This document shows, piece after piece, positions 22,562 through 32,665 of a DNA stretch of 64,000 bases. The stretch lies in assembly GCA_963978905.1 (NCBI GenBank), contig OZ022256.1, positions 22,569,743 to 22,633,742 on the forward strand. Direction: 5' to 3'. A model generated the notes under the pieces. The model worked only from the letters and a program-made list of their open reading frames with translations. It did not search any database and was not told the DNA's origin. This DNA comes from Trichostrongylus colubriformis (lineage: Eukaryota > Nematoda > Chromadorea > Rhabditida > Trichostrongylidae). The stretch's first letter is position 1; every line of letters starts with the position of its first letter. A program made the translations under genes and the position numbers.

Positions 22562-22711
22562 TGTTGTGTACGCAGAGCTGTGTGGACTGCTTTATTGAGT
22601 TCGGAGACGACAGGACAATGAACTGAACCTTACTCCATTCTGGAGGCTTATATAACCGACTTGTTTTGAAAACAACATTTGATACACATGTGATAGTGGA
22701 GGGATACAACA
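22562..22711 (-). repeat. 5' LTR (150 bp)
   Basis: Identical by eye to 18177-18326. Followed on the outer side by the CTCTA duplication. Confidence 0.95.
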
Positions 22712-23335
22712 CTCTAAAAGTAGGAACCACCTGTGGCTCCCTACGTTCACCTTTATAAAAATATTGAACTTTCATTCGGCGCAGTCGGGCTTCGGAATAC
22801 CTACACTCTCTAGGTCCGCTTAAAACGGTGAAGCCAGGCTCCGTGGTAGATCTTTTGTGGGAAGCTTCCTGAGGATTGGCCCTTCGGTTCGTGGAAGTCA
22901 CAGAGCCCCTGCTGCTCGGACAAGGCTGCTATGATCCGAAGTATCATTTTCACTCCTAAATCCGCCTCCGGAGGGATTTCAGTGGTAAGGGGACGTTTTG
23001 GCCCGAAAACTAAGGGCACTGGGAACCCGGAAAAAACGGAATGTTAAAGAACACCACCCAGTATGAATCCCCTCAGGTACCCAGAGTGAACGGACCTCAG
23101 CAAGGTTGTGAACAAGGGTGACGAAATTTCGGATTTTGCCTAGTTGAGATGACACATCTTGTTCACTCTTTCCTCGCTCTCGTTCCTGCACGTGCAAAAG
23201 GCTGTCACGGAGTATAGAGTGAGGTCTGCTCTTGAATCTGGGGATAAAAACACCTCAACAGAATTGCTGTAGTTGGACTAAAGTGGGGTGAAAGTGGAGG
23301 AGACAAAATTACTTCTTTTTTTGGCACCTCCTGTA

Positions 23336-23620
23336 TAACTTCAAAGCACACCAAACCTTCGCTGTTCCACCAAAAAAGAGCATCAAAGTTTCGCCGTGTA
23401 TATTCGGATTCGGAGTAGATTTTGGAGTGTTACTGGTGTCTAATCACTGTCATTTTTGCGTTGCGTTGTCGAAGATCCATTTCTCATCTGATGTAACGAT
23501 ACAGTCCAGAAACCGCTGTTCTTGGAGCGGCGAAAGAGAATTTCGGCCATTGCCACTCGTGTTGCACTGTTTGCGGCGCTCAGCTGGTGATGTATTTTTT
23601 CTTTGATTTTCATTTTATTT
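23336..23620 (-). pseudogene. mariner transposase, upstream part
   Basis: The minus strand encodes RFLDCIVTSDEKWIF, holding the first catalytic Asp (codon 23486-23488), followed by stops and a shifted frame (…MLFFGGTAKVWCALKL). This joins in order to the C-terminal part at 18057 across the nested insertion. The DNA-binding N-terminus is missing. Confidence 0.85.
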
Positions 23621-23797
23621 TTTGCCCTTTTTTTCTCTAAAAAATCAAAGCAGGCATAGACAAAAATATATCAAAAGATGCACAATGAAAACCTCTCTCT
23701 AACAGAGAAATCTGTTTTGAAAAAGCTTCTATAGTAGGAGGGAAATAAATAAAATAAATGGACATGTTCAACGCGCATTTCTTTTCGAACAACCTAA

Positions 23798-24960
23798 TAC
23801 TTGTACCATCTGCTACATCATTCTTCAAAATCAGGATCGTGTCACTGCTGGAACGCTATTTATGAATTTCGAGTTATAGAGAAGCATGTGCATACCTATA
23901 CACAAACACCAATACGCAGACACACCAATAGACACGGCCTATAACTATAGCGGATCATATTTGTGTTGCTGCTGTTGACTGCCTGCTGCCTGCCAATGCT
24001 TTCATGAGACGGAACTGATGATGCAGGTGGCTGCAGAGCGGACAGAATGCCCATGATTGTTGGCATTTACTTGCATACAATCCGAAATCCAGTTAAATTC
24101 GAAGCTTTTTTGGATTCTCGCTGACACTTATAGGTTGTTAACTGTGGAATGATCACATATGGGGAAACAACGTTTGCTTGTGCGAGAAATTCAATTTTCT
24201 CATCAGTGGAACCATTGCATTTATCCGTGGTTCACACTACCTGCATGACACGCGAAAGTAGACCAAAGTCAATGCTCTTGTAGTGTGGCAAAATTTCTCG
24301 CTTAAGAACATTTGCAAGAAGTGCAGTGTTGCCTTAAAATCACTTTTCGAAATGCGTCGCGAATGATTATTTGAAACAGCAGGAGATCAGGTGCCTGCGC
24401 TATGAGCTGATGTACCATAGCGGCTTCACGGGTGCGAGCTCCAAATTTGTGTATCCAACAAATTGGTTTCGTAGAGTGAAGTGCAAGTTACTTAAGGCGG
24501 CACCAGCAGTTTTTTTTTGCATGCATCCATCTGGAAAGTTCTGTATATGAAGCTGCGGTTCCTGTATATGGAGCTGAGGTTTCCATCCCAATGGATACTC
24601 AGTCTGATTTCGGAACTTGCTTTCTGATTCATGGAACCCAGCACACAGCACCATACCAAACAGCCCAGACCTGCCCACACCAGACGTGATTGTTGGCAAT
24701 GACAGTGGCAACGGTGGCAACAACGTGACAAACGAGGCCGAAACGATTTGTGTTGTAATATAAAATAAGGAAGAGATGCCAATGATAAAGGAGGCGTTGA
24801 CACGGGGATGTAGGTGGTATCCCAGAGTTTCTTAGGGTACCATTTAGCGGGAACTGATTCAAAGCTTCGTTTTGCGTGAGGTCCAGTTTCTGACGACTCC
24901 ATAAATGAGAGCAGTCGCCTCATACTCGAATAACCTATCTTTATCTGCCAAGAGATCATT
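23798..24960 (+). repeat. Large inverted duplication, left arm part 2
   Basis: Continues the homology after the mariner. 23800-24790 is the diverged reverse complement of about 29280-30515. Blocks include ACCATCTGCTACATCA, CACAAACACCAATACGCAGA, GTGATCACATATGG, CTCTTGTAGTGTGGCAAAA, the twin CTGTATATGGAGCTG blocks, and CGAGGCCGAAACGATTTGTG. Part 1 is at 15905-17597. Confidence 0.8.
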
Positions 24961-25074
24961 ATTACATCCCTACTGTGAAGCTAACCAGACAAACTGTATT
25001 CGACCTTACTTGCTGATGTGAAAAGGGAGGAACTGATGCATGTCATAGTATTAGTGGGAGTGGAAATCCGACTA

Positions 25075-25822
25075 CAGGGGGTGCCAAAAAAAAAAGTAAT
25101 TTTGTCTCCTCCACTTTCACCCCACTTTAGTCAAATTACAGCAAATTCTGTTGGAGTATTTTCATCCCCAGGTTCGAGAACAGACCTCACTCTATCACCA
25201 TACTCCGTAGCAGCCTTCTGCACGAGCAGGAACGGGAGCGAGGAAAGAGTGAACAAGATGTGTCACCTCAACTGGGCAGAATTCGAAATTTCGTCGCCCT
25301 CGTTCACAATCTTGCTGAGGTCCGTTTACTCTTGGTACCTACGGGGATTCATAGTGTGTGGTGTTGTTTAACATTCCGTTTTTTTCGGGTTCCCAGAGCC
25401 CTTCGTTTCCAAGAGCCAAAACGTGCCTTCACCACTGAAACCCCTCCGGAGGCGGATTTGGGCATGAAAATGATACTTCTGATCATAGAGCCTCGTCCAA
25501 GCAGCAGGGGCTCTGTGACTTCCATGAACCGAAGGACCAGTCCTCAGGAAGCTTCCCACAGAAGACCTACCACAGAGCCTGGCTTCACCGTTTTAGGCGG
25601 ACCTTGATACTGTAGGCACTCCGAAGCCCGACTGCGCCGAATGAAAGCTTTATATTCTCATAAAGGTGAGCGTAGGGAGCCACAGCTTGTTCCTGCTTTT
25701 ATAGGAACATTTCGGGAATATTTTGCCTTAATACTTTCATGTCTTTCGTTTCCCTATGTTTTGTATAATTGGCAGATGTGAGCCGTGAGCAAAATTACTT
25801 CTTTTTTTTTTGGTACACCCTG
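25075..25822. mobile_element. Tc-type MITE, intact 748-bp copy
   Basis: Ends CAGGGGGTGCCAAAAAAAAA / GGTACACCCTG with TA at 25073-25074 and 25823-25824. Same family as 18060-23333, inverted relative to it. Both copies keep a long open stretch in a matching frame (…EPGFTVL…EARLRRMK.KGERREPQ…), and this copy has one stop in it. The interior may therefore derive from captured coding sequence, but no family is recognised. Confidence 0.88.
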
Positions 25823-26096
25823 TATGTAATATTACAAACCGAAAGCGTAGCCCATGACGATATCAGTAGGATCTTAAGAGTAACACAGAAGGACCTCTCG
25901 GGATTTTACTATTATTTGACGACGAAGTGCAGTAACTGCTAGCGTGTAAGAAACAAAGCATTCTGTTTCCACCGGATTAAGGTAAGCCATTGCTGAAGGG
26001 AATCTCTTTGGCAGCGTGCGAGAATAGGCTGTGTAAAGTTTTTTCCTACCTCTAAACGCTATGAAGAGGTGAAGTTTAAGTACCAGAGAAGTACTA
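25823..26096. other. Short unassigned spacer
   Basis: Unique-looking sequence between two transposon insertions; no feature seen. Confidence 0.4.
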
Positions 26097-26800
26097 CGTG
26101 TGTGCAGAACAAATGGCCAAAGCGGACCACTTTTTTCAAAACGCCATAACTTCGCTCAGACACAACTTTACTGTCGAAATAAAAAGCATTCGAATCTACG
26201 CAACTTTGCCAACGATCTGGTAAAGAAAACATGCAATCATGATAAAATATGGATTGCGAAAATTAATAAAGTCAACGAAGGCATTTTCAAAATGCATGAA
26301 ATCGGCGAATTTTTTCTGACGCCAGTTTGCATCGAGAGCCCGGAAAAAATGGTAATTCGTCAGGGATAAGTCTGGGAAATAAGGGGGGGGGGGGGTGGTT
26401 GAGAGAGTCTCGATGCCTACTGCATCAGTTTCTGCCGGGTGACTTGCGAAGTGTGGGGTTTTGCGTTGTTTTGCGCACCCAGCAAAAACTGATGCAGTTA
26501 GGCATCGAGACTCTCCCTCACCCTCTTATTTCCCAGACCTATCCCTGACGGATTACCGCTTTTTCCAGTTTTCGATGCAAACCTGCGTCAGAAGAAATTT
26601 GTCGATACTATGCACGGTAAAAATGCCATTCCTGACTTTATTGATTTTCGCCATCCAGAATTTGATCGTGGTGGCATATCTACTTGACCATTTCGTTGGC
26701 AAAATTCTGTAGGTCCGAATGGTTTTTATTTCGACAAATGAAGTTGTGTCAGAGCGAAATGGCCAGTTATGTTTTGGCCATTTATTCTGCAAAAACCTAA
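26097..26800. mobile_element. Palindrome made of two mariner 3' ends
   Basis: Arms of about 330 bp in inverted orientation meet around 26440. On the plus strand the right arm encodes the C-terminus of a DD34D mariner transposase: KLMQLGIETLPHP, then TDYRFF in a shifted frame, then VVAYLLDHFVGKIL. The left arm is the reverse complement and encodes the same region on the minus strand. The right terminus TTAGGTTTTTGCAGAA (inverted) is followed by TA; the left terminus is eroded. A poly-G run of 13 bases lies at 26383-26395. Confidence 0.78.
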
Positions 26801-27267
26801 TATAAGGCAGTACCCTACTTAATTGGAATGTAAACATCGTTGTGTGATATGAGACCACTAATCAAATCCGTTTTTTCTTTGACGGTTGCGCAATTCGCAC
26901 AGAGTGACTGTGCGCCACCATGCTTTTATGACAGTGAACACATGTTGACTGATTGCAGCGAACGGTGATTAGTCATCCGTGGCTTCAAATGTTGCATAAC
27001 GGCTGTTACAGGAAAGATCCATCCTTTACTTTTTGAAAAAAAAAATTATAATTTTGTTTGGTTACAATATCCACAAGTTTTTGGACAATGCTTCTTCGAG
27101 AAATCGTCGAATCCAAGGGTCTTGTTCTGGCACAAGGTTTTGTTCAGTATCATTTCACACATCGCTGGCAGTTGCCAATCATCTTCGCACTGAAAAAAAG
27201 ATGGATTCTATGTAAGAGGCTTGCACCAGCCTGAATGACATACTGGTGTTGATGTTCGTGGACATAC

Positions 27268-27384
27268 CGTGTTATTATTGTTAGCGTTGAGGACCTTTCC
27301 AAGAAAAAATGTTTGGTCCAGTGTGATATGGTTAGGAGTAAGGGCGTTTACAAGAAAAAGTGCACAAAGGATGTAGAGGAACAT
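27268..27384 (-). CDS. Signal-peptide first exon in palindrome left arm
   Basis: The ATG at 27384 opens MFLYILCALFLVNALT, a typical short hydrophobic secretion signal, followed by a polar segment ending NANNNNT at a perfect donor (ACG|GTATGT, intron from 27267). A TATAAATG box lies 44 bases upstream (27421-27428). If unspliced, the frame runs on to 27208 and ends with a three-Cys tail, giving 58 aa. I chose the second Met because an upstream ATG would place charged residues before the signal. No family is recognised. Confidence 0.45.
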
Positions 27385-27535
27385 GTGGATTCCGAGGATA
27401 CATGAACCACCCGCACGCCTCATTTATACTGCTTTAACTAACCGTGTCCAAACCGTGACCACGGTAGCAGATGTACTCACAGCAGAACATGTGCACTGAC
27501 TTGAGCAAACAAGCGAGGAAAGTGCTCTGTGGACC

Positions 27536-27770
27536 TCCAACGCCGTTACATCAGACTTATGCCTAATAAACTTTCGCCATTTTCTATATTGTGCTGTTCC
27601 GCGGTCTCATGATTATCTGAATGTTCAACAACTATTGAGACTCCGAAGTGTTCTGTGGACCTTCTCCAACGCCGTTACATGAGATTTATGACTAATAAAC
27701 CTTCGCCACTTTCGATATTGTGCTGTTCAGGGGTCTCATGATTATCTTAATGTTCAACAACTATTGAGAC
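27536..27770. repeat. Tandem duplication (~117 bp, two units) in left palindrome arm
   Basis: The unit with CCAACGCCGTTACAT, TAATAAACTTTCGCCA, TCTCATGATTATCTGAATG and CAACAACTATTGAGACTCC occurs twice in a row. The right arm has a single copy, so the duplication followed formation of the palindrome. Confidence 0.8.
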
Positions 27771-28251
27771 TCCAAAATATTTACTCAAAAAATTCAGAAG
27801 ACCCCTCAAAAGTCTCGAAAGTTTTTTGGACTATTTTTGCAATATTACAGTGTTTAACACCTTCATCTGGCCCTGTCAAAGACGTACGGTGTAGAAAAAC
27901 CCACCATACTTCTTTTGCACCATACGTCTTTGATAGGGCCAGATGAGATGTGCAATACCGAAATATTACAAATATTCCAAAAAACTTTCGGGACTTTTGA
28001 GGAGTCTCCTGAGTTTTCTGGATTAATATTTTGAAGCCTTAACTGTTGTTGAACATTCAGATAATCATGAGACCCCGGAACAGGACAATATTGAAAATGA
28101 CGAAGGTTCATTAGTCATAAATCTCATGTAGCGGCTTTGAAAAAGGTCTACAGAACACTTTCCTTGGTTGTTTGCTCATGTTCGCGCACATGTTCGGCTG
28201 TGAGTACATCTGCTACCGTGGTCACGGTTTGGACACGGCTAGTCAAAGCAG

Positions 28252-28405
28252 TATAAATGAGGCGTGCGGGTGGTTCATGTACACTCGGAATCCATATGTT
28301 CCTCTACATCCTTTGTGCACTTTTTCCCGTAAACGCCCTTACTCCTAACAATATCACACTGGACTACACATTTTTTTGGGAAAGGTCCTCAACGCTAACA
28401 TTATG
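28252..28405 (+). pseudogene. Mirror copy of the signal-peptide exon, frameshifted
   Basis: The right arm has the same TATAAATG (28252-28259), an ATG at 28296 the same 44 bases downstream, and MFLYILCALFPVNALT. A one-base loss in the T run after codon 27 shifts the frame and brings a stop at about 28405. The donor-like CACG|GTATGT is conserved at about 28422. Confidence 0.5.
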
Positions 28406-28849
28406 ACACAAAACAACACGGTATGTCCACCAACATCAACACCAGTATGTCATTTAGGCTGGTACAAGCCTCTTACATAGAGCCCATCTTTTTTTCACTG
28501 CGAAGATGTTTGGCAACTGCTAGGAATGTGTAAAAAGATAGTGGAAGAAGAGTGGTGTAATGATACCAATGGATTAGACAAATTGTCAAAGATTGTCTAA
28601 AATCTCGTGGATATTGTCACGCGAAGTGATTGATTGCGTATTTTTTGAGGAAGAAATCCTCCTCAAAACAACCGTTATGCAAACTTTGAAGCCACGAAGG
28701 GTTAGCATCACCGTTCGCTTCAAGTCAACATGCATTCACTTTCATAAAAGCACGCTGGTGCACAGTCAGTCTATGTGAACTGCGCAGCCGTCAAAGAGAA
28801 AACGAATTTGATGAGTGTTTCATATCACGCAACGATGTTTACGCAAGGG

Positions 28850-29235
28850 CACATTCCAGGATTATTGGGATATCACATCTGCTGCTGTGGACGGATAGTT
28901 CGACCCAAGCCACGGGGGTGTGCTGCAAGTGTTCCGGTGCCTAATGTGGGGACAGGTCACTCAGTAGTGGGTTTACTTCACGAGGCGATTGGTTTACTGC
29001 CAATTTCAAGATCTTGGCTAGTAGTTGGTCTACCTATATCAAAGATAAGAGTCGAAGAGTAAAGGCAGACCCCCGGCCGGGGTGGGCGGGGCCGAGCTGT
29101 TGCGCTAGATTCTTTGGCTCTGCACGCTCCAGGAACTGACATCCACACCTCGATAAAGGTACAGCCTTCGTGGCTTGGGTCGAACTATCCATCCAAGGCA
29201 GGAGTGTGATATCCTGATAATCCTGGAATGTGCCT
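28850..29235. mobile_element. Composite foldback element
   Basis: Outer arms 28852-28918 and 29168-29233 are inverted (GGGATATCACATCTGC..., GGATAGTTCGACCCAAGCCACG). Inside, 28911-29060 matches MITE family D from 12265-12420 in reverse. The right half is GC-rich (CCCCCGGCCGGGGTGGGCGGGG). Confidence 0.65.
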
Positions 29236-29269
29236 TGAAGAATAAAGTTCGGTACTGCATTGTATCCTT

Positions 29270-32200
29270 TGATGCTCGGACTTATTTTATATTACAACAC
29301 AAATCGTTTCGGCCTCGTTTGTTACACTGCCATTGCCGACAATCACGACCTGGGTGGAGGGGTCTGGGCTTTTTGGAGGAGTGTTGCGTGATGGGTTCCA
29401 TAAAGCAAAAGGCAAGTTCCGAAATTGGACTGAGTATTCTTTGTGATGGACACCTCAACTCCATATACAGGAACCGCAGCTCCATATCCATAACTTCTCA
29501 AATAAATGCATGCAAGAAAGCTTCTGGTGTTGCCTCGAGCTTCCTGTATCTCTTTCTGAAAATCATGTTTTTGGATAAAAAATTATGGGTGTGTGCAGAT
29601 ATGACAGTGTTTCACTCGCCGCTCCACCAGTAGGACTCGCCGTATCGACTGCCCTTGGGAGCCGGCCAAGCGTGGCTGCGTACACTGCTCCGGTTGAAGG
29701 CTGCCATGCCCTGTCACTGGCGCTCGCACCCGCCGCGCCGCTCGCCGCGGGCGGCCACGCGATTCGCCGTCATATCTGCACACACCCAAAAATTATGGAT
29801 CTCGCACCTGTGACGCCTCAATAGTACATCAGCTCCACAGCGCAGGCACTTGATCACCTGGTGTCTCATCTGACCATCCGCGACGCATTCGACGCATTCT
29901 CAAAGTGATTTTAAAGAAACATCGCAGTTTTTGCGAATGTTTCAAGTGCCTGTTTTTGTCACACTACAAGAGCATTACCTTCGAATATTTGTCTACTTTC
30001 GCGTGTCACGCAGGCAGTGTGAACCGCGAATAAACACAGTGGTTGCACTGGTGTAATGAAATTTGATTTCTCGTACTAAAGCGCGTTGTTTCGCCACATG
30101 TGATCATCCCACAATTAACAACTTATAAGTGTTAGCGAAAAGCCGAAAAGGTTTTGGATTTATGACTGCAAGAAACTGCCACCATTCATGGACAGTCCGC
30201 TCGTTCTACAGCCACCTGCATCCGATTCCATCTCATGGAAGCATTGATAGCAAATGCTGCCGTCGACTATTAACGATATTTTTACGTACTCAGCAGGCAG
30301 TTAACAGCAGCAACACAAATATAATCCGTTATTATCATCGGCTGTGTCTGTTGATTGTCTGCGTGTTGGTGTTGTGTAAAATTTGATGTGTCTGCGTGTT
30401 GGTGTTGTGTAAGCTATGTGTATCCAACTCGACATTCGTAACTAATGTTCCAGCGATGACCGCTCCTGATTTTGACGAGTGATGTAGCAGATGGTACAAA
30501 TACATCAATAGCGTACGAACGGAAATGGTAACAGCTGACTAAAACTGTATGAAAGTCCGCTCACTGTGGGAAAGTGTGGAATTGGCCCATGAACTGTAGC
30601 ATTCGATGCATAAGCTCATACTACAAGTTGGTGTTCGACACTGCGCCATTAGAGGGTATCGTTTGAATAAATGGGTATTGTGCAAATGTCTGGGAACAGG
30701 CAGTGGAGCACACTGGGTAAAAAAATTCAAGTCTAGAAGGAGAAGCTCCGCACTTATGAATCGTCAATCGACGGCTGGGAATTATCTTCTATGTGCAAGC
30801 TACATCGGTTGCTCACATCATTGAATGGTGCATTTGGGATGCGAAATTTCGAACAATCATCCACTAAACTTCGAGTAACTAGATGACCTTGGTTGTGACC
30901 CTCATTTGTTTTCGGATTTGACGGTAAAGTTACGTACAAATGTAAACGACTGTCAGCGGTGAATAGAAGAAAGAACCTGAGCGGTCTGAAAAGGAAAATC
31001 TTGTGCCTGCGTCAACTGCGATTTCGTAGTAGCAATAGGCGCTTACATCACGATCACCTCACTCACTCTTTGCTCTGAAACCGCAATCTAACCTCGCTCA
31101 ACACCGTAAGATTTTAGCAACCGCTGTAGGCTCCTACGGTCCTAGCTGAAGTTCGCTCTATAGTCCTACACACCTTATCCTCTACTCCAACTTCAAAACG
31201 GGCAGCATCCCAGCTACATTTTGAATTTCCACATTGTCGTCTCAGAATTTTTCTAACTCCGGTGATAAGGTTCGGATACGAACCTATCGATCCGAACTGG
31301 TCTCTGAATGTTTCGTGAAGATGATCGAGTGCAGAACCACAATCGTTTCCGATTGAATCGCACTGCAAAATCGCGAGGTCGGGTTTGCCAGGCATCTATC
31401 TAACCTGAGATCTAAGAAGTCGGGTCAAGTTCGAATTGGGTGATGTATAAACCGAGATATGCTCATCCAAAGCATGCGCAAACTTTTGCCCGCGATAGGA
31501 GCAGCATGCGCTCGGATCTTCGGCGCAAAAACGGAAAACTTAATACTTGTTCTCAAGAGAGCGAAAAGAATGGTGAGCTTAGTGGGCCAAGAGTGTTCGC
31601 AATTGAAGGAACCCCTTCTTCAGCGGACCGGGTGCGCTAAGAGAAAGCGGTGCTCTTAACGAAGCTCATCACTCTGCTCAGAAGAACCCAAAGACCGGGT
31701 AGAATCACTAGCCATGTCTGAGCTGCATTGAGCTTACTAAGGCAGAGATCACGATATTTCTGGGGTCTTGTCGCACTCCAAAATGTCTCTGATAACAACT
31801 GAGGAACACAGAAAGAACCAAAAACATTCGAAAACCCTAAAAACAAGGTGTTTCTCATGGATGACCTCATTTGTCTCGGACAGAACTTGAACGCGACCTC
31901 ATTGTGTTCGCGTCACATGTGCTAATTAATCTTAAAGGCACAGTTCACGATAGTACGAGCATCTTTGTTCCATCTACGAATAGATAGGCCCTTCCACAAC
32001 GGCAAAGCGAGTGTTATTACCACGGCGCGAAGGCCGCTAAAGAACTCGTAAGTGAGATGGCAGCCACGGTCTCAAGCTGGCTTAACCCATCCGTAATTTA
32101 GCCAGCGGGGCAGCGGTGGCACTAACGAAGATAAGAGGCATGATATTGAATGCGATAAGATAAGATGGGAGAAAATCCCATTGTAACAGCAAACTTATCG

Positions 32201-32300
32201 GATGGTATTATCACGTTAACATTTGTTCAAATGCTTGCTTCTGACTGAGAATTGGTCGACGCCAAAGCTCATAAACACCTTATTTTTGAGTGTTTGAAGG
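29270..32300 (-). repeat. Large inverted duplication, right arm
   Basis: Counterpart of 15905-17597 plus 23798-24960. It preserves the empty site for the mariner (30489-30520) and carries its own later insertion (MITE at 29587). Near its end, 32190-32285 matches 15905-15990 in direct orientation (ACTTATCGGATGGTATTATCACG, AAATGCTTGCTTCT), so the arm end is itself rearranged. A 33-bp-period tandem duplication of GTCTGCGTGTTGGTGTTGTG occurs at 30357-30412; the left arm has one unit. Confidence 0.78.
29587..29787. mobile_element. GC-rich MITE with 9-bp target duplication
   Basis: Termini GGGTGTGTGCAGATATGAC and its exact inverted copy, flanked by AAAAATTAT at 29578-29586 and 29788-29796. The other duplication arm (about 24425-24445) lacks the insert, with GGATACACAAATTTGGAGCTC running straight through. 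A 9-bp duplication is typical of Mutator-like elements. Short Ala/Pro-rich ORFs here are products of the GC-rich interior. Confidence 0.85.
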
Positions 32301-32378
32301 TCTTCCTTGTCCATTCTTCACTTTAAGGTTCTTTGGAGCCCCCAGAATCTCTATGAAACTTGAAGAGGTAGGAAATTT

Positions 32379-32423
32379 ATAGCAAACTGTGCCTTTATTT
32401 AAAGGCACACTTTGCTATAATCA
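32379..32423. repeat. 45-bp near-perfect hairpin
   Basis: TATAGCAAACTGTGCCTTTA faces TAAAGGCACACTTTGCTATA with a centre of a few bases. The half-site TTAAAGGCAC(A) recurs at 31935, 44894, 47711 and 61752, so this may be two MITE ends abutting head to head. Confidence 0.75.
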
Positions 32424-32665
32424 TGTGGGTCGACTTAGCTTCGTGGAACACTAGATACTTGGGTAACAACAGGCTGCACGTTTTTCGCGTTTCCACGGTG
32501 CGCTATTACGACGCTACATCTGCTCGAACAAACTCCGACCTCACCCATTCTGCTCAGTTAACCAGAAAGGGAGCTGGGTGGCGTTGGACTGGGTCCGAGC
32601 TGGGATAGCGCCGTGATAATGCAGCGTGGCGACCTATGAAGGTGCAGCCTGACTTGTATAATTAC
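32421..32665. mobile_element. MITE family E, copy 1
   Basis: Palindromic element: CAGGCTGCAC...CCACGGTGCGCTATTACG on the left is answered by CGCCGTGATAATGCAGCGTGG...GGTGCAGCCTGA on the right. A second copy ends the window at 63712-63950. Confidence 0.75.

Larger units (their letters stand above)
18177..22711 (-). mobile_element. Ty3/gypsy-like LTR retrotransposon, full length, recent
   Basis: A 4535-bp element with direct 150-bp LTRs at both ends and the 5-bp target duplication CTCTA at 18172-18176 and 22712-22716. The minus strand holds, in order, 5' LTR, a primer-binding-like site, gag-pol, a polypurine tract and 3' LTR. Gene order protease, RT, RNase H, integrase is that of Ty3/gypsy. It lacks a recognisable env. 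The two LTRs read as identical, but the coding region carries several lesions (see the gag-pol entry). Confidence 0.95.
18060..23333. mobile_element. Tc-type MITE inside the mariner, itself split by the LTR element
   Basis: CAGGGGGTGCCAAAAAAAGT at the left (TA at 18058-18059) and the matching inverted end GGCACCTCCTG at 23333 (TA at 23334-23335). Its own sequence is 18060-18176 plus 22712-23333, about 740 bp. The second copy, 25075-25822, is in inverted orientation and uninterrupted. No transposase is recognised in either. Confidence 0.88.
17598..23797 (-). mobile_element. mariner (DD34D) element, split by nested insertions
   Basis: Ends TTAGGTCGTTCGGAAAGAAA at 17598 and its inverted counterpart ending 23797, with TA at 17596-17597 and 23798-23799. 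The flanks CGCTATTGATG|TA and TA|..TTGTACCATCTGCTACATC are continuous at 30489-30520 on the opposite strand, which is the preserved empty site. Removing the MITE (18060-23333) leaves about 925 bp. That is shorter than a typical 1.3-kb mariner because the N-terminal coding region is deleted. Confidence 0.92.
26828..28843. repeat. ~2-kb palindrome with ~1-kb arms
   Basis: The left arm starts GTAAACATCGTTGTGTGATATGAG and the right arm ends in its approximate complement. Homology runs inward to the centre near 27890-27940, where CATCTGGCCCTGTCAAAGACG faces CGTCTTTGATAGGGCCAGATG. The arms differ by many substitutions and by a tandem duplication present only on the left. Each arm holds a TATA box and a signal-peptide exon pointing outwards from the centre. 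No terminal motif or target duplication was found, so it could be a foldback transposon or an inverted gene duplication. Confidence 0.8.

Noticed and set aside
22550..22901. N-terminal ~115 residues of the 978-aa minus ORF as part of gag-pol
   Set aside because: The LTR ends at 22711, so residues before that are flanking MITE sequence and the next 50 are LTR. The frame is open by chance.
29585..29824. Ala/Pro-rich ORFs on both strands
   Set aside because: They coincide with the GC-rich MITE 29587-29787 and its exact inverted ends.
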